From contig OZ026630.1 in NCBI GenBank assembly GCA_964020975.1, positions 63,583,013 through 63,647,012 of the forward strand: a DNA stretch of 64,000 nt, given 5' to 3'. Positions within the stretch are counted from its first letter, which is position 1; each line of letters opens with the position of its first letter. Below the pieces are notes generated by a model, which did not search any database, had not been told where the DNA came from, and saw only the letters and a list, made by a program, of their open reading frames with translations. Position numbers and translations under genes: made by a program. Origin of the DNA: Hermodice carunculata. Its lineage: Eukaryota > Annelida > Polychaeta > Eunicida > Amphinomidae. Below, piece after piece: positions 46,999 to 60,369 of the stretch.

Positions 46999-48473
46999 TT
47001 TTTAGCTCTGCTGACCGAAGGTCGCAGAGCTTATGCGACCCCAAATGCTGTCCGTCTGTAAACTTTTGCTGATCACTGCGATACCATCCACAGTTTTCAA
47101 GTTAGCCCAGTGTAACTTTCGGGACTTATAAGGTATATGAAAACATAGGCCGATTTTATATTGGTGACGCCACCTACAATATTATGTAATACAGGGGTCA
47201 CAGTCTAAAAATCTTGTGAACACTCTAGCATCTTTAATTTTTGGCAGATCTTCACCAAATTTGGTGGGATTATCGGGGAGGTCAAAGTCTAGCTTGCTAG
47301 TGATACTACTGGTGCCACCTATAATTCAATGGAAATTATGGCCAAAATGTGTTTCAAGATGCAAAATTCCATATTTGGAAAATTAATTGGATTAGACTTG
47401 CCAAACTTATAGGATATATAGAGCATGTCTAATGCTAGAATGTTATGTAATTTCAGTGACTGACATATTTTTGAGAGGTCACCATGCTTTAAATTGAAAG
47501 AGGTGATTTTGTTATGGCAGGGTGTAGTGTGGACATCAATGGAAAAGAGAATTGAGAATTTTTCATTCCGAGTTGAAGGTCAAGGTCAAATGGCCAGTTT
47601 GAATATACTGGTCATCTTGGGAATGCTCTGCACCCCACAGTTTTTCAGTGAGGCCCATATAACATTCAGAAGTTATATAAAAATCATTGTGGACATCAAT
47701 GTCGGTGGCGCCACCTTTAATATTATGTAATATGCAGATTAAAATGTCAAAATCTTGGGAGCATGTACAGTCCACAGTTTTCAAGTTAGCCAATATAACT
47801 TTCAAGACTTACAGGGTGTATGAAATCTAGGGCCCTTCCAATATTGGTGGCGCCACCTACAATATTATGCAATATACGGGGCAAAATGTGAAAATCTTGT
47901 GAACACTCTAGCATCTTTAATTTTTGGCAAATCTTCACCGAATTTGGTGGAACTGTGGGGGAGGTCAAAGTCTACGTTGACTGGAAAAATAATTAGATTA
48001 GACTTGCCAAATTTATAGGATATATGGACCATATCCAATGCTGGAATGTTATGTAATATCAGGGATCTTGGTGTATTTTTGTGAGGTCACCATGCCTGTA
48101 AAGTTGAAAGAGGTGATTTTGTAATAGCAGTGTGTAGCTTAGACATCAGTGGCAATGTCAGCACAGCACCAGGCCCACCATGGCCCTCTTGTATTACATA
48201 ATCTGGATGACCTTGATTTTTTTGTCCCAAGGTCACTGAGGACATAAAGTTCAGGACTCGCTCATTGTTGTCTAGGCACATGCAACAATATCCATCACAG
48301 GAATTGCACAAATAAGATATGATTACATGTGGAGCAAAGTGTCATCTGGTGGACAACTCAGGCACTAAAATCACGTAAGCTTTATATGTTCAGAAGCCAC
48401 TTTGAAGTGAAGATGTAGGTGCAATATGGCCGTGGTGCAACAGAGCATTAGGCCCCATATGCCTCTTGTTTTT
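46999..48473 (+). repeat. Family A' hairpin-headed repeat, 1.5 kb, internally duplicated
   Basis: The head is TTTTTAGCTCTGCTGACC, then GAA, then GGTCGCAGAGC: a stem of GCTCTGC/GCAGAGC and GACC/GGTC. A GTCCGTCTG stretch follows. The body is duplicated with a 684-bp period: GAACACTCTAGCATCTTTAA occurs at about 47219 and 47903, and TGGCGCCACCT three times. The tail is CAGAGCATTAGGCCCCATAT then GCCTCTTGTTT. Confidence 0.75.
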
Positions 48474-49171
48474 GTGTATAGACCCAGACTCCAGAGTGGA
48501 GCTGAACTATCAGGGACCCGTGCATATACATGCATGTGACTAATAATAGGATATCTATGGTGAAACTTCAGGATATGATATATTTTGATGGCAATAGAAA
48601 CCACTTATCGGCATGAAATGACCTGGGACCAATTCTATGTGTAAATCAAGCACCTGTGTTTCTGATGATGACCCAACATAGCTGGGGTCATTGGTAATAG
48701 GGACAGTATCAAAAGTATGAATAATTTCAAAAAGGGAGTTATTAATAGAATGCCAAAACAGTACCTAAATTTTATTCTATTCCACATTAAATGGAAGAAA
48801 GGTATTACCAAATGGCTACATATCATAGATTTCGAAAAGGAAAAAAGCCTGAAAAAAGCCTGAACAGTTTGCTGCAGTGAATTTGGAAGAGAGAAGGAAC
48901 TATGACACCTTCCCCAGGATTATCCAGAGTATGAGTACTATGTGCACCTGGCTCGTGTATATAAACATGTACATGCTACTAATGTAATATGTGTACTGTG
49001 ACTGATTAAAACCAATTTTTTTGGTGTTGGATTGTGGGTAATATGTGATGTCAACAGTCACTGAGTACAAGTGCAAATGGCACTCACCTGCCAATTCTGT
49101 CAGTGGTGGTCCATTAAATCTATGTTTATTTGATATTTATGATACAAAACAAATATATACATACATATATG

Positions 49172-49175
<4 letters not shown>

Positions 49176-49228
<53 letters not shown>
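49176..49228. repeat. (CA)n microsatellite
   Basis: About 26 CA units after a short AT-rich lead. Confidence 0.97.
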
Positions 49229-49230
<2 letters not shown>

Positions 49231-49433
49231 GTACATGCTGTATGTGGCCACCCTTCTACAAAAAAGTGGCCACATACAGACAGCAGATGACCTGTTACTG
49301 CAGGTAAATTAACATAAAAATAAACCCTTGTTGGCCAGGAAAGATGTGGCCTCAAGAGGAGCGAGTGACCTGTCACAGCAGTGGCTGTGTACAGCAGGAA
49401 CCACTCTATTTGAAAAAGAAAAAGAAGTAAGAC

Positions 49434-50213
49434 TAGAAAAGAAGATTTGCTTCAAAGCAAATCTGTATGTGTGCCTTCCAAAGTTGTTAATATTGAATGC
49501 TACTACTTTTGTCCTTTAGTACTTCATATTCCATTAAGCTTACAACTAGATGAAAATGTCAAAGGTCCAAATGACCTTCACCTTTGAACTTAAGAGGTCA
49601 CATGTAAATTGCAAAAGTGTGCAATGTTACAATAGCTACAATTTGAGCCCAACATATGAAAATTGGATAAAAATTGTGGAGTTATGGCTAGATGAAAGTT
49701 TCAAAGCTCCAGATGACCTTGACCATGAACCTTGAGAGGTCACATGTAAATTGCAAAAACATGCAGTGTTAGAGTAGCTACAATGTAAGCCCAACATGAT
49801 CAAAATTTGATAAAAATTGAGAGTTACGGCAAGATGAAAATTGTAAAGATCCAAATGACCTTGACCTTTATGCCATTGACCTTGAGGTGACCTCTCCCTG
49901 AAGTGAACCATGACCTTCACACTTGAGGTGACCGTTGCTTGCTATAATCAAAACATCTCTACACTCGGAATCACATCTACTATAGTATGTAAGATATTGA
50001 AGATTTTAAACTTTAGCCATCATTTGCATAATTTTGAAAACCATGACCTCTCATCATAAAAAAGCAAGACTTCATCGAGAGAAGTATAATTGTGCCAAGT
50101 TTGGAGTTTTTATCCATAATAGTCTCGGAGAAAAAGGGCAGACAAATTTGCTGGTAAAGAAAGAAGTAAAGAATTTCTGGGAAAACAGTAGGTCTGTGTT
50201 GGCACACAGACAT
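49434..50213 (-). repeat. Family C hairpin-ended repeat, copy 5 (reverse)
   Basis: It starts with the perfect hairpin GATTTGCTTCAAAGCAAATC and TGTGCCTTCCAAAGTTGT. Body modules carry AATGACCTTCACCTTTGA and TGACCTTGACC. It ends with the hairpin GTCTGTGTTGGCACACAGAC. Confidence 0.75.
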
Positions 50214-51846
50214 AAGAAGGGTTGTCAGACAGGTTTAACTGGCCACCAAACACCTTGAGATAAGAATTTGAGGACAACACAATGATGCAATGTTTGGTCA
50301 TAAACATCTTATCTGGCTGACCATTGTGCTGGGATGAAGGGAATTTCGTCTTCAAGCCTTTGTGTTGATGGTTTAGATAGGATTGTTGCAGTGTATTTGT
50401 GTGCCCAGATATTGCTTTGTGCATATTCTTCCTTCATTTCATATTTCTTGTATGTTTTGCAAAGGAAAGAATTTTAGGCAGGTCACCATACAGCATGGAT
50501 ATTTCTGGCACATCTATACACATCATAATTCAGCATGTAAAATGTCATGATTAACATCAGGCAGCACACAGTCTTTAAACCATTTGGAACAACCTGTATC
50601 AGTGACCTGGGGGCCAAGGTGGCCATGTGCAAGGTCTGTGGCACAGTTACCAAGGAAGGGGTAGTCTGTGTTCATATACTGACTTGCAGTAGAATGCTGT
50701 ATTTTAAGCACAAACCAGACTTGTGAGTGATGGATGTTGCAGTAAAAATTGCTAACACAAGTGTTCAGTCTGTAGTGTTCTCAGCACTGATGGCTGGTCT
50801 TTATAAGTAGGTCACCAGTCTCCCGATCAATGAGGCTTCATAGGTGATGTGACACTAGTGCTCAGCCAGTGAGGGGCTCCTCAGAGATGCGGGCAAAATG
50901 GAGCACAAGTGGTCAATATGGCTGCTTGAGCTAGGTCGCAAATAAACAGGGTATGCAGCAGACTGTAATGAGTGCCTCTTGGCTCGCTCAGCCTTTGTGC
51001 AGTGCGTAGCCCCTTCCCTGGCTTCATTTCCATTTACTTGGCTGGTTCATATGCAGCGATACAGTCCTGGCTCAGGGCACCTAGATCTATCTCTGATATT
51101 TTTGGTGCCCCTACAGTAATGGAATGGCTGACCTGTGAGGTCGTGTGATAATGGCACAAAAGGTGCGTTGAGATGTAGCCCCTGTTAAGTATAGTACTGG
51201 ATGACCCTGAAATTGAGTTGAATCCGTTTGTCTGCACAGTTGTACATACAACTGTAGTTATCTCTTATTGCAGGCTGCCTAGATTTAAAGGTAATGAATG
51301 TCAAGTTAGGACTGGTACAATACCGTGACTGCCTATCATGTCTTTTCCAAATGGCATAGCTAAATTATACAATGATTAAGTCTTTAAAATATCTCCTTTC
51401 TTGTGAGAAAGGTTTTCCCATTTATAATGGTTTTGAAGATTTCAAAATTATTACAGGCTGTAGTGCTATTTATTGCTGTCTATAGTGCTGTTTATTCCTG
51501 CCTATAGTGCTGTTTATTGATATTGTGTAAGACCTTATGAATGCATATGTCCCCATGGCCCAAATTTGTTACTTTCTTCTGCATTTATTATGAGTAGACT
51601 GCAGTGAGTATGAAAGTGCAAGATGACCGAAATGTAAAAGTCCTCTAAGTTTCATTTTGCTCCAATAAATAACCATTTCCTGCTGAGAACAGGATTCTTG
51701 ACAAGTGAGTTGTTTTGCAATAACTTAGAGTAAGGTTAAGTCAACAACTTTGTTTGGCTCAGGCTGGGTTGATCTTCTCCAAACCCAGCCGGCGCCAAAG
51801 TAAGTTGTTGATCAAGGCATACCACCCTGATAGGTCTCCTCTACAA

Positions 51847-52302
51847 TTTTTAGCTCAGCAGACTTGTCAGGCAGCTGAGCTTATGGTAGGTTGCCTGTCC
51901 ACCGTCCATCCACAATTTAACATTTTTAATTTCTTCTTAAAAGCTGTATGCCAGATTCACTTAAAACGTGTTGGGAACGATGTACATTGGATGGATCTCT
52001 ACCAAGTTTGTTCAAATGGTTTTGCTTGAGTGATTTGTTGATTTCTTTTATTTATTTATTTATTTGTTCAATTTTGGTGAAACCACCATTGCAATTGCTT
52101 CAAAATTGCATAGAGATACTTTTTTGTGAAGGGGAACCCCATACCTTAACACAGTCAACAGGTGGCATTGATGGGGGGGGGGGGGGGACCTTGACAGAGT
52201 CATGGAAGGAATGCATTTCATGAAATGAATTTTCAGTGATGGTCATCAGATTATATGTCGGCAGAGCATTAGGATCATGGGACTCTGTGGGCCTCTTGTT
52301 TT
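51847..52302 (+). repeat. Family A hairpin-headed repeat, copy 8 (short)
   Basis: The head TTTTTAGCTCAGCAGACTTG pairs with CAGGCAGCTGAGC. One body module follows (GATCTCTACCAAGTTTGTTC). The tail is GCAGAGCATTAGGATCATGG then GGCCTCTTGTTTT. A G15 run lies inside (52173-52187). At 456 bp it is the most compact copy with both ends. Confidence 0.75.
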
Positions 52303-52536
52303 CATTTGATGATTGGCGTTTGATACAGATGTGTGAAATAATATGTGAGGCATCAATGGGTGAAATATTTCATAAATTGTGGTACATATTAAACCTTCAT
52401 CTGTCTTCTTGTACAAATAAAAACATTGAAAAGCAACCCCTGGAGAGATTTTTTGAAAAACCTGCCCCATGATGGGGGCTTTGGACAGATACCCCTTTAG
52501 AGATAGAGAAAACTTAAAATTGCATATTGCATACCT

Positions 52537-52558
52537 GGGGGGGGGGGGGGGGGGGGGG
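52537..52558. repeat. G22 homopolymer
   Basis: An uninterrupted run of G in intron 6. Confidence 0.9.
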
Positions 52559-53807
52559 CGAAGTACCCAAAAACTGAAGACGCAAAGACCAGAATGGCAA
52601 GGGATTTCAACATCAGGGAAGGCAATTTGTATCATGGGAGTGGACTGAGATGTGCGGTGATTGGGTGGGTGCCCTGTTGATGTAGAATGAAGCCCTTACT
52701 GAGGCCAAGTGTGCCTGTATGGGTGGCTATGTCTAGTTCCAGCGACTGCATGTGGGTTTCCTCAACAGCAGGGCACATAGCTTGCCACCATGACTGCTGA
52801 TGGTACAAGTGAAGTAGGACTAGGGGTGGGATACCATCGATACATGTACAGAAGGAGAAAGACAATGGATGTGCTCAAAGATGTTGGAAACACAGGGATT
52901 TGTAGGTGGTCAGTACATCAGGGTGATGGAACAGAAAATTGTCTCTGGAAACTTCAGCATACTGCTGTGTGTCAGTGTGTACCTCATCTATCATTTAACT
53001 GGGGTCAGCCAGTCAGCTAGCTTCATCCCTGTTGCGAGGTAACCCAGACATTAAAGAATTGGTTGAGCTCATCTTCATTTTCATCACTGGATGCCAAGAA
53101 AAATGGTCAAGTATTGTATATAAGCAGTGGTTGGGAAGGTTCAGAGTTCTTGCTGGTCTGTAGCGGATGTTGACAGTGTATATATTGTAAACACAAGAAG
53201 AAAGCATCATTGTGAGAGAAGAGCTTCAAAAGTACTAATGCTTTAATATGGCTGATGTACCTTGAGTAACATGTCAACAGCAGCATGGTAAAAGATGGTA
53301 ATTTTCACGTAAGGATTTAGATGTGTGCTAGGTAACGGTGAGAGTGGAGGAGGATGATAAGGCTCACACTGGCTTCAGTCCATATTATGAACAGTTAAGC
53401 CAGATGAGTGGTTTCCTTGTCAGTGGCTGCAGATTGAACTGTGGTGGCTCTGTATTCCATGTAGCGTTGCACAAGTATATTATCCCTCTGACATCAGCAC
53501 AGGCCAAAATCCTATTATGTAGCCTGCAAAGGTTAAAGCCAGGATCGATAAATTAAAATGTTAGGAGAAGCTAACATCTGTTGCTCTTTTCTTTGGGAGT
53601 GAATGTTGGGGGAGCAATTTATTGATGAACCGGTAAATGTTGACCGGGAAGTTGCTCATGGTAAACCAATTAATAAAACTTGAAACAGTACGTTAAAGGG
53701 GGGAGAGAGAAATGGGTTATATATTGCTCGGAGTAGTTTGTCTGAAAATAACAAGAATGTTGCTTCAGGTCAAGATTTAAGTGTCATCTTCAAGATCCAG
53801 TACTTTT

Positions 53808-54120
53808 TTACCCTTAGCAAATAAAGTGCCGGAGGGTATTGTCTCCTGTTTAATCCATTCATCCATCTCTCCATCAGTGCTGACAGCATTACCTTGATAT
53901 GTCCAAAATTATTGACTGCAGCTGAACTATATTTTTGTCAGGTTTACACAATGATAGACTACTAGGTATAGATATCTGCAGAGCACCAGTTTTTGACACT
54001 GTAAGCTGACGTGATGCTGTCATTATTATGGCTGTGCATGTGCCTGCATTAATACCATACAAGACTGGCCAAAGGGGTCTCAAGGACATTATATTTTACA
54101 AATTTTAAAAGACTATAGTT
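53808..54120 (+). repeat. Family B-like repeat, degraded
   Basis: The head is TTTTTACCCTTAGCAAATAA then GTGCCGGAGGGTATTGTC, with CATCCATCTCTCCATC in place of the GTCCGTC array. The body has a CCTTGATATGTCCAAAATT-like 'ACCATATCTCCAGAAAT' equivalent and TTTTTGTCAGGTTTACACAA. No clear end is seen. Confidence 0.5.
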
Positions 54121-54188
54121 TCAGCAAATTTTTGTCATGAATGTAACTGACACCAGAGCTTCAAGGGAAACTGGCTTGCTCTCATCAT

Positions 54189-54286
54189 TTAAACTTTTTT
54201 TTTTATTATTTGTTTTTGTTTTTATGCATTTTTTATTTTTTATTTTATTTATTTATTTTTTTTTTTTTATTTTTATTTTTTTCTTG
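54189..54286. repeat. T-rich tract
   Basis: Low-complexity T/A sequence with many TTTTA and TTTAT units. Confidence 0.85.
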
Positions 54287-54863
54287 ATAATTGGCAGTCC
54301 AGTCCACTTGGGTGCCTGAATGATATTTTGGGTCTTGTTTTACAGAGCTAATTGATGCTATACTATACTGGTAATACAGGGGATTGGTTTTTGCATTGCC
54401 TGGCAAGTAGTGCTTCATCTGCTATACAGACTAAAGTGGCAGCTGAATTAAAGCTTGTAGCAGTATGAAATTATGTTCTGCCATACACAGCCGGGGTATC
54501 CCCTTTTTGGGCAGCCAAGGAAAATCCCTTGTCTCAACATTTTTTTTGGTCTATTTTATAAGCCAATGAGGTAATAACATGAAAGCAGGCAGTATTGCCA
54601 TACAGATGTTTTTGGCTGGTTTGAGGGGAAAAGGGTTTCTTTCTCATCCTGGAGCAACCTGGAAGGGTTGTTAAACTGAAGGGCTTGACTTACTCCATAT
54701 GGTATGTGCAAGAGTGAAGGCCTTGATCATTGGTTTTTACATTGCCTGGCAAGTGGTGCTGTTCTCGCAGCAGCTGCAGCCAGACTTGTAAACAATATAT
54801 GAAAAACATTGACTTCCACCAAGCATGTTGATACTTAAATGAAAACTCTTTCTATGAAGAATT

Positions 54864-55551
54864 TTAGTCTGTTATCTTTGTCCTGATTGTCCATAAAATG
54901 TTCGGGGAAAAATAAAAGGCTGGTATGGAATGAGGTAAACTGTGCATCAGTGAGAGGTGGTAAATGTACATGCCATGCACAACTGTTGTTACAACATCAT
55001 TGCTGGGACTGCCTGTGGTTGACAGGAAGCAAACATCCCCTGGGCATTCGTGTTTCAGGTTTTCATGAATCTTAGTGAGAAAAAAAATAGCTGGCTCCAA
55101 AGCTGGTAGTTTCTTCACACTGAAAGGTTGTGACTGCCAACAAAACACAATGTCTGAAGCCCATGACAGAGCCCAATTGCCATTGTTGGAAGAGCTGGCC
55201 ACAAATAGTGCTGAGAGGGTGCATGCAGTTATAATGAACCACTTGCATCTGAAGTGTACGCACAGTACATGTACTTTGAAATGTACAGTCCAGTGATATG
55301 ACTTCGTTAGTAGAGAGGTTACTTGCTCTGATACAAACCCATTCAAAGTTGTCTCCTCATATGCGGTGATGGAGTAAGTGTCACACATAAAGCAAAAATG
55401 ACTCTTGTTTTGATAAATTATGTTTGAATATAGAGATATAGAATACTTCATGCTGGGGCTGTTTTCCAGAAGTTTGGTAGGAGTGTGCCCAGTATGCTAA
55501 ATGGAAACTGCAGAAGTGTTATTGTATGTTGAGAAAAATTTCACTCAGTCT
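54864..55551. other. Intron stretch with open frames but no supported gene
   Basis: A 195-codon frame on the - strand (54864-55451) and overlapping + frames (54887-55075 and 55075-55296) are open. I recognise no domain in any of them, and stop codons are sparse on both strands here. No start context, splice structure or homology supports a gene. Confidence 0.4.
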
Positions 55552-56501
55552 TTAGACGTGGAGGTATGGATTAGTTGCTGCTGCAGTTATTATACAGAAC
55601 TGGTTCCGGCAACCATGCGCAAGACTGACGGAACCAAGCTTTGTTATTAAGTATCTGTATTGTGATACATATGTGTAATGTTGTTGTTGATGGATATTAA
55701 TGATTCTTTTTTGCAGGACAATTACTTTATTGATATATACAATGTATAAATGTGTTGACTGTGAATCCATGTCTTCACAAAAAATGTGAAGGTGAAGCCA
55801 AAACCTGATTATATTGCTATGCCAGTTGGTGTATATATTTCAGCGATGCTTCTGCATTAACCCACTGGTTGCTGTGTCAGTAGCTTTCCTTGGCAACAGT
55901 AAAGCTCAGTGTGTGTAGAGTGCACATGGGGAAACTGATCACATGTATCATTCTTTATAGTAATAAAGACCAAAAACATTGTTAAAAAAAGAGCCAAGAT
56001 GACTTGTATGGCACTAGAATGTTTCGGATATTTTTTTATGGGAAAAAGATGAATGCCTTTTGCATTAGCATAAGGGTTAAAAGTAATATACATGCATGTA
56101 TAAGAGTAAAGGCCTTTGTGTTGTTGTAAAGTCAGACAGATGTGTACAGCCATGTGCAGGTGTATTAAACATGCAACTGTACATATAATGGAGCTACAAG
56201 TATCCATGTTTCTTGGCAAGGTACCAGTTTACACGGTCACCAGGAAATGCAGGAGCAGTAAGAGATTGTTGATACCATGAACCAAATTTGTCACCTGGTA
56301 TGGCTGAAGGAATTTGTAAATAGTTGAATCATCACATAATAACTGATTGTGCGAAGCACACACACACACATGTGTATACATGTACTTGTATTCTGATATT
56401 ATGTGGTGCTGCATGTCCTAGAGAAAACTTCATATGTGTATAAATATATATACATTTATTTTGATACAGATCTTTAGAAACATTATGACTTACATTAATA
56501 C

Positions 56502-56508
<7 letters not shown>

Positions 56509-56580
<72 letters not shown>

Positions 56581-56583
56581 TAT
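56509..56583. repeat. (TA)n microsatellite
   Basis: About 35 TA units roughly 190 bp upstream of exon 7. Confidence 0.97.
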
Positions 56584-56723
56584 TTATTTATTGCTGCTGA
56601 TCTTAAGAAGCATTTTGACTTCCATTAAGTGGTAATCCATGACGTTAACAATAATCAGATTTATTTGTAAGTAATCCGGTAAAAGAGGAACCATTGATGG
56701 ATGTTGCTTTCCTGAAATGATGA

Positions 56724-56879
<156 letters not shown>

Positions 56880-57106
56880 TGACATCAGCATTCTTCTCCT
56901 GAGGGTATTCTTTATGGGGGAAAAAAAAAAAATTGCCAGAGGAGCATTGTAGCTCTGGTTCTGTCATACACACCACCTGCCTGCAAGGTGCAAAGTAATT
57001 GTCTGTAGTATATATTCCGCTCTAGCTTTGATGTTTCACCCCTTTGCAGTGTTACCTGTGGCTGTCACATGATGATGACAACGACTTTTTTATTTTATTA
57101 ATTATT

Positions 57107-57126
57107 GGGGGGGGGGGGGGGGGGGG
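57107..57126. repeat. G20 homopolymer
   Basis: An uninterrupted G-run 240 bp downstream of exon 7. Confidence 0.9.
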
Positions 57127-58297
57127 TCATTGTCTCCAACAGTGAAACACACCTGGGATATCTTAGCCATAGGCTGTGCTTGTTGAAATATTTGAATTCT
57201 GGTAATATATTTATATTTGGCAAGTACCTGGCATCCAGAAGGAAACATTATGTGTTGAGTGGTGCATGTAGTCAAGTCTACTGAATCCACTCATCAGAAG
57301 ATGACCCTGTCAACAAGATTTACCCAAATGGATTTCCTTCTGTTTGAGGGTCTGTGGAAATAGTTTCTCCAGTGTTGGATTTTACCTGGCTTCATGCTTG
57401 CATCCCAGGAGGCACAAGTTCAATTAATTGAAGGGAAATGCATCTGCATGTATTCATGTTGACATCTATATGCCCCCTGTAGTTGTGTGGATTTTGTACA
57501 ACTAACACAGCCCTCTCCCCATCCATAAGGAGTGAAGAACTGAAGCAATTCTGGGCTTGAAATGACTTACTTTGTATAAAGTGTATTGCAGACATCATAA
57601 AATGTCTTCAGTTTGATACCCCCTCCTTTCACTGATCACACCCTATGGTTGCCTCTGACAAAGCATCCCCCTGACTCGCTATTGCGTTCACTGATGTGGG
57701 CGCTCAACGACGAGAGCACATCAAAAGCATATAGCGATCTAGGGGGATCCTATGGAGGCAAATCCTATGGCAACCCAGTACAGTTATGTCAACCTATTTC
57801 TGCTTCTCAGCATGGAATAGGAAATAGATATTCAAAAAAGACATAAATGAGTTATCATAGTAAGATACAAACCAAGCTAGATACTATGTCAAAAAAGCAT
57901 GCTGAAATATATAGTCATGTCTGGTATTTTGGGATCGCCTGCTCATTTTTGACTGGTGTGTTTGTCTGAGGGTATTATGGATGCAGAAATGAATGGGGGG
58001 CATTATACGTGAATGACCTGGGCCTCTTTTTTTCAGGAGCTTGTGGGGACGTCAGTTAGTTATGTACACTGGTACCTGGTGTAGAGACCACCTTTTGTGA
58101 GAGAGACTCCGTGTTTCCATTAGGAATTTTTTCAGGGGGTCACGAGGAAAATTCAACTGAAAAAAACTAGATTTTTACCAGTGTTACATGTAAGTAAACA
58201 AGACTTGTGACCCTTTAGAATTTTCTCAGGGGGTGTTTCAGGTTTTAAAAGGGTAATATACTGTCATTTGGGGGTTAACGGAAACACTGAGACTCAT

Positions 58298-58560
58298 CAT
58301 GCCCCCTCCTACCGTAGGAGGGGCATATAGTATTGGTTTTTGTGTGCGTCCGTCTGCTATTCTTGTGCAGGCTATAATTCACTTGTCCTTCAACTTAGAT
58401 TAATGAAACTTTACACACAGGTGCATCTGGACATAAAGCGGTAGAAATTGTCTTAAAAAGCAGGTATTCTGTATTTACCATGTTTTCTAAAGGTGACAAA
58501 CTACAAGAAAGTAGCGTTAAATTGCACACTTAATAGGATAACTTGTTGATTTGGAGAATT
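58298..58560 (+). repeat. Family E hairpin-headed repeat
   Basis: The head reads ATGCCCCCTCCTACCGTAGG then AGGGGCAT: the stem GCCCC-TCCTAC pairs with GTAGGA-GGGGC. It is followed by GTGTGCGTCCGTCTGC and CAACTTAGATTAATGAAAC. The layout is that of families A and B but with a different stem sequence. The right end is not clear. Confidence 0.65.
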
Positions 58561-59597
58561 ATATGCTGGCATTTTTTTTTTTTTTTGTTTGTTTTTGTTT
58601 TTTTGTTCTCAGTGTAGTGTGAATAAATTTACCATTGGGATAGATGGTGGGGTGGTGGTAGTAAGAGAAGAGAGTGTAAGGGACTGCATTTGTTTTGGGT
58701 GCTGGAAACAAACATTGCTTCCCACAAACATCACAAGTATCCCTCATTCATCAGTGCAGGATTCTATATTAAGCATAGTGTGACACCATGATGTTGGGTT
58801 GCCATGGTTACCAGGTAAAGTTAGCTGCCAAGCATTGATAGATTTTACGGATCGATATACATATAAACAGTGCTTGTCTTGTATCAGTTTACACTCATCT
58901 ACAACCATCAGATAAGCGTGGATGGGGCATGTGGTTCAAGTATTATATCTGCATCAACCATACCAATTGTATCTGTCCACAAGAAAATTAATTTGTGGAC
59001 AATAGCTCTATTATTGACTGCTGCCTATTTTGGCCCATACCCAATCAAGAGTTGTTGGCATTAGAAGGGTAGACAGTGTCTGATGGACATGCTTTGCTGC
59101 ATGCATGTCACTGTGTATAACAGTTGATGGATCAGATGGGTAAGGGTAACCCAGCCAGCCAGCTAAGTAGCCTTAATAGAGCTGTCCCTTGAGGTGCTCA
59201 ACATTAGGTCTATTTTCACTGCTTAATTGGTGCGGGTTGAGTGTGTTTGTTTTAGGTCTACTTGTAAATGCCTTCAGTTCGGAGGTTGTACATGAAATCT
59301 AATACATTGTGCTTCCCAATAGTAGGATAAAAAATGACAAAAGTCATTCAAAAATGCAGTCTGCAAAGGCAGACCAACATTGGACACAGTTACTGTGCTT
59401 GTCAATTAAAAAAGCTGTAGAGCTACTTATTTTCTTGTGGGCCTGTGAAGAACCCTAGAAATCTGAACTAATATAATATAATATAGATCTTACAATTAAT
59501 AATATAATGTCAATGTTTACATACAAAGGAAATTCATGGGAATTTTATAAATGATATAGTGTCAGCAAAACCTAAAATGTCCTGAAATTTTTGCAAG

Positions 59598-59847
59598 GTT
59601 GGCTTTGGAGGTTATCAATAAGAGCCCTTAAATTTCAAGTCGGCATAAATGAGCCCAATGGTTTAGAAACTTGTCTTTTACACAGTATGTGAACTCATGT
59701 TGGGGCCATGTTTAATTTTACAGTTGGATTTGGAGGTCATCGATAAGAGGCTTTAAATTTCAAGTCGGCATTAATAAGCCCAATGGTTTAGAAACTTGTT
59801 TTTTACACAGTATGTGAACTCATGTTGGGGCCATGTTTAATTTCACA
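59598..59847 (+). repeat. Direct tandem duplication, 2 x 125 bp
   Basis: The first unit starts at 59598 (GTTGGCTTTGGAGG) and the second at 59723 (GTTGGATTTGGAGG). They share TTTCAAGTCGGCAT, AGCCCAATGGTTTAGAAAC and GTGAACTCATGTTGGGGCC, with about eight differences. Confidence 0.9.
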
Positions 59848-60270
59848 CATCTCCCCACAAATGGGGAGATGCATTATATTTTCAGGTTGTCTGTATGTCC
59901 ATACATTCCTATGTCAGTACATCCACATCAACCTTTGTTACCATGATATCTTCAAAAGCCCTAAAGGGATTTTTCTCAAATTTGTTGCAGATGTTCATTA
60001 TTGAACAAAAATCATCTGATTAGATTTTCAGGTCTCTGGGACCAACATATGGGACACAGTGACCTGCTTAATGTGAACTTCGTTACCACAATATTGTCCA
60101 AGTACATGGATGGATTTTTTTTTTCAAATTTTGAACAGAGATGCTTGTGCAATATAAGACCAACATCAGTTGGTTAGATTTTCAGGTCCCAGTGATTTAT
60201 TGAGTGGTTACCGTGATCCATTGTCGCAGAGATGTGACTTTTCCTCCTTTCAGAGGAATTCCTCTTTTTG
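59846..60270 (+). repeat. Family G hairpin-headed repeat
   Basis: The head CATCTCCCCACAAATGGGGAGATG is a perfect stem (CATCTCCCCA/TGGGGAGATG). It is followed by GTCTGTATGTCCATACATTCC in place of the GTCCGTC array, then two similar modules (ACCACAATATTGTCCAAGTA-like and TTAGATTTTCAGGTC). It sits directly against the 125-bp duplication. Confidence 0.65.
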
Positions 60271-60369
60271 TGTTCAAAATTACTGTTTCAAAATGTTCTG
60301 AATTTTGTCTGAAATGTGCAAATATGATGCGTTTTAGTCGCGTGGGAGAGTACTCCAATTGTGGAGGTA

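Noticed and set aside
54864-55451. 195-codon open frame on the - strand
   Set aside because: No domain, signal or homology recognised. Overlapping frames on the + strand are also open, as expected of stop-poor sequence by chance.
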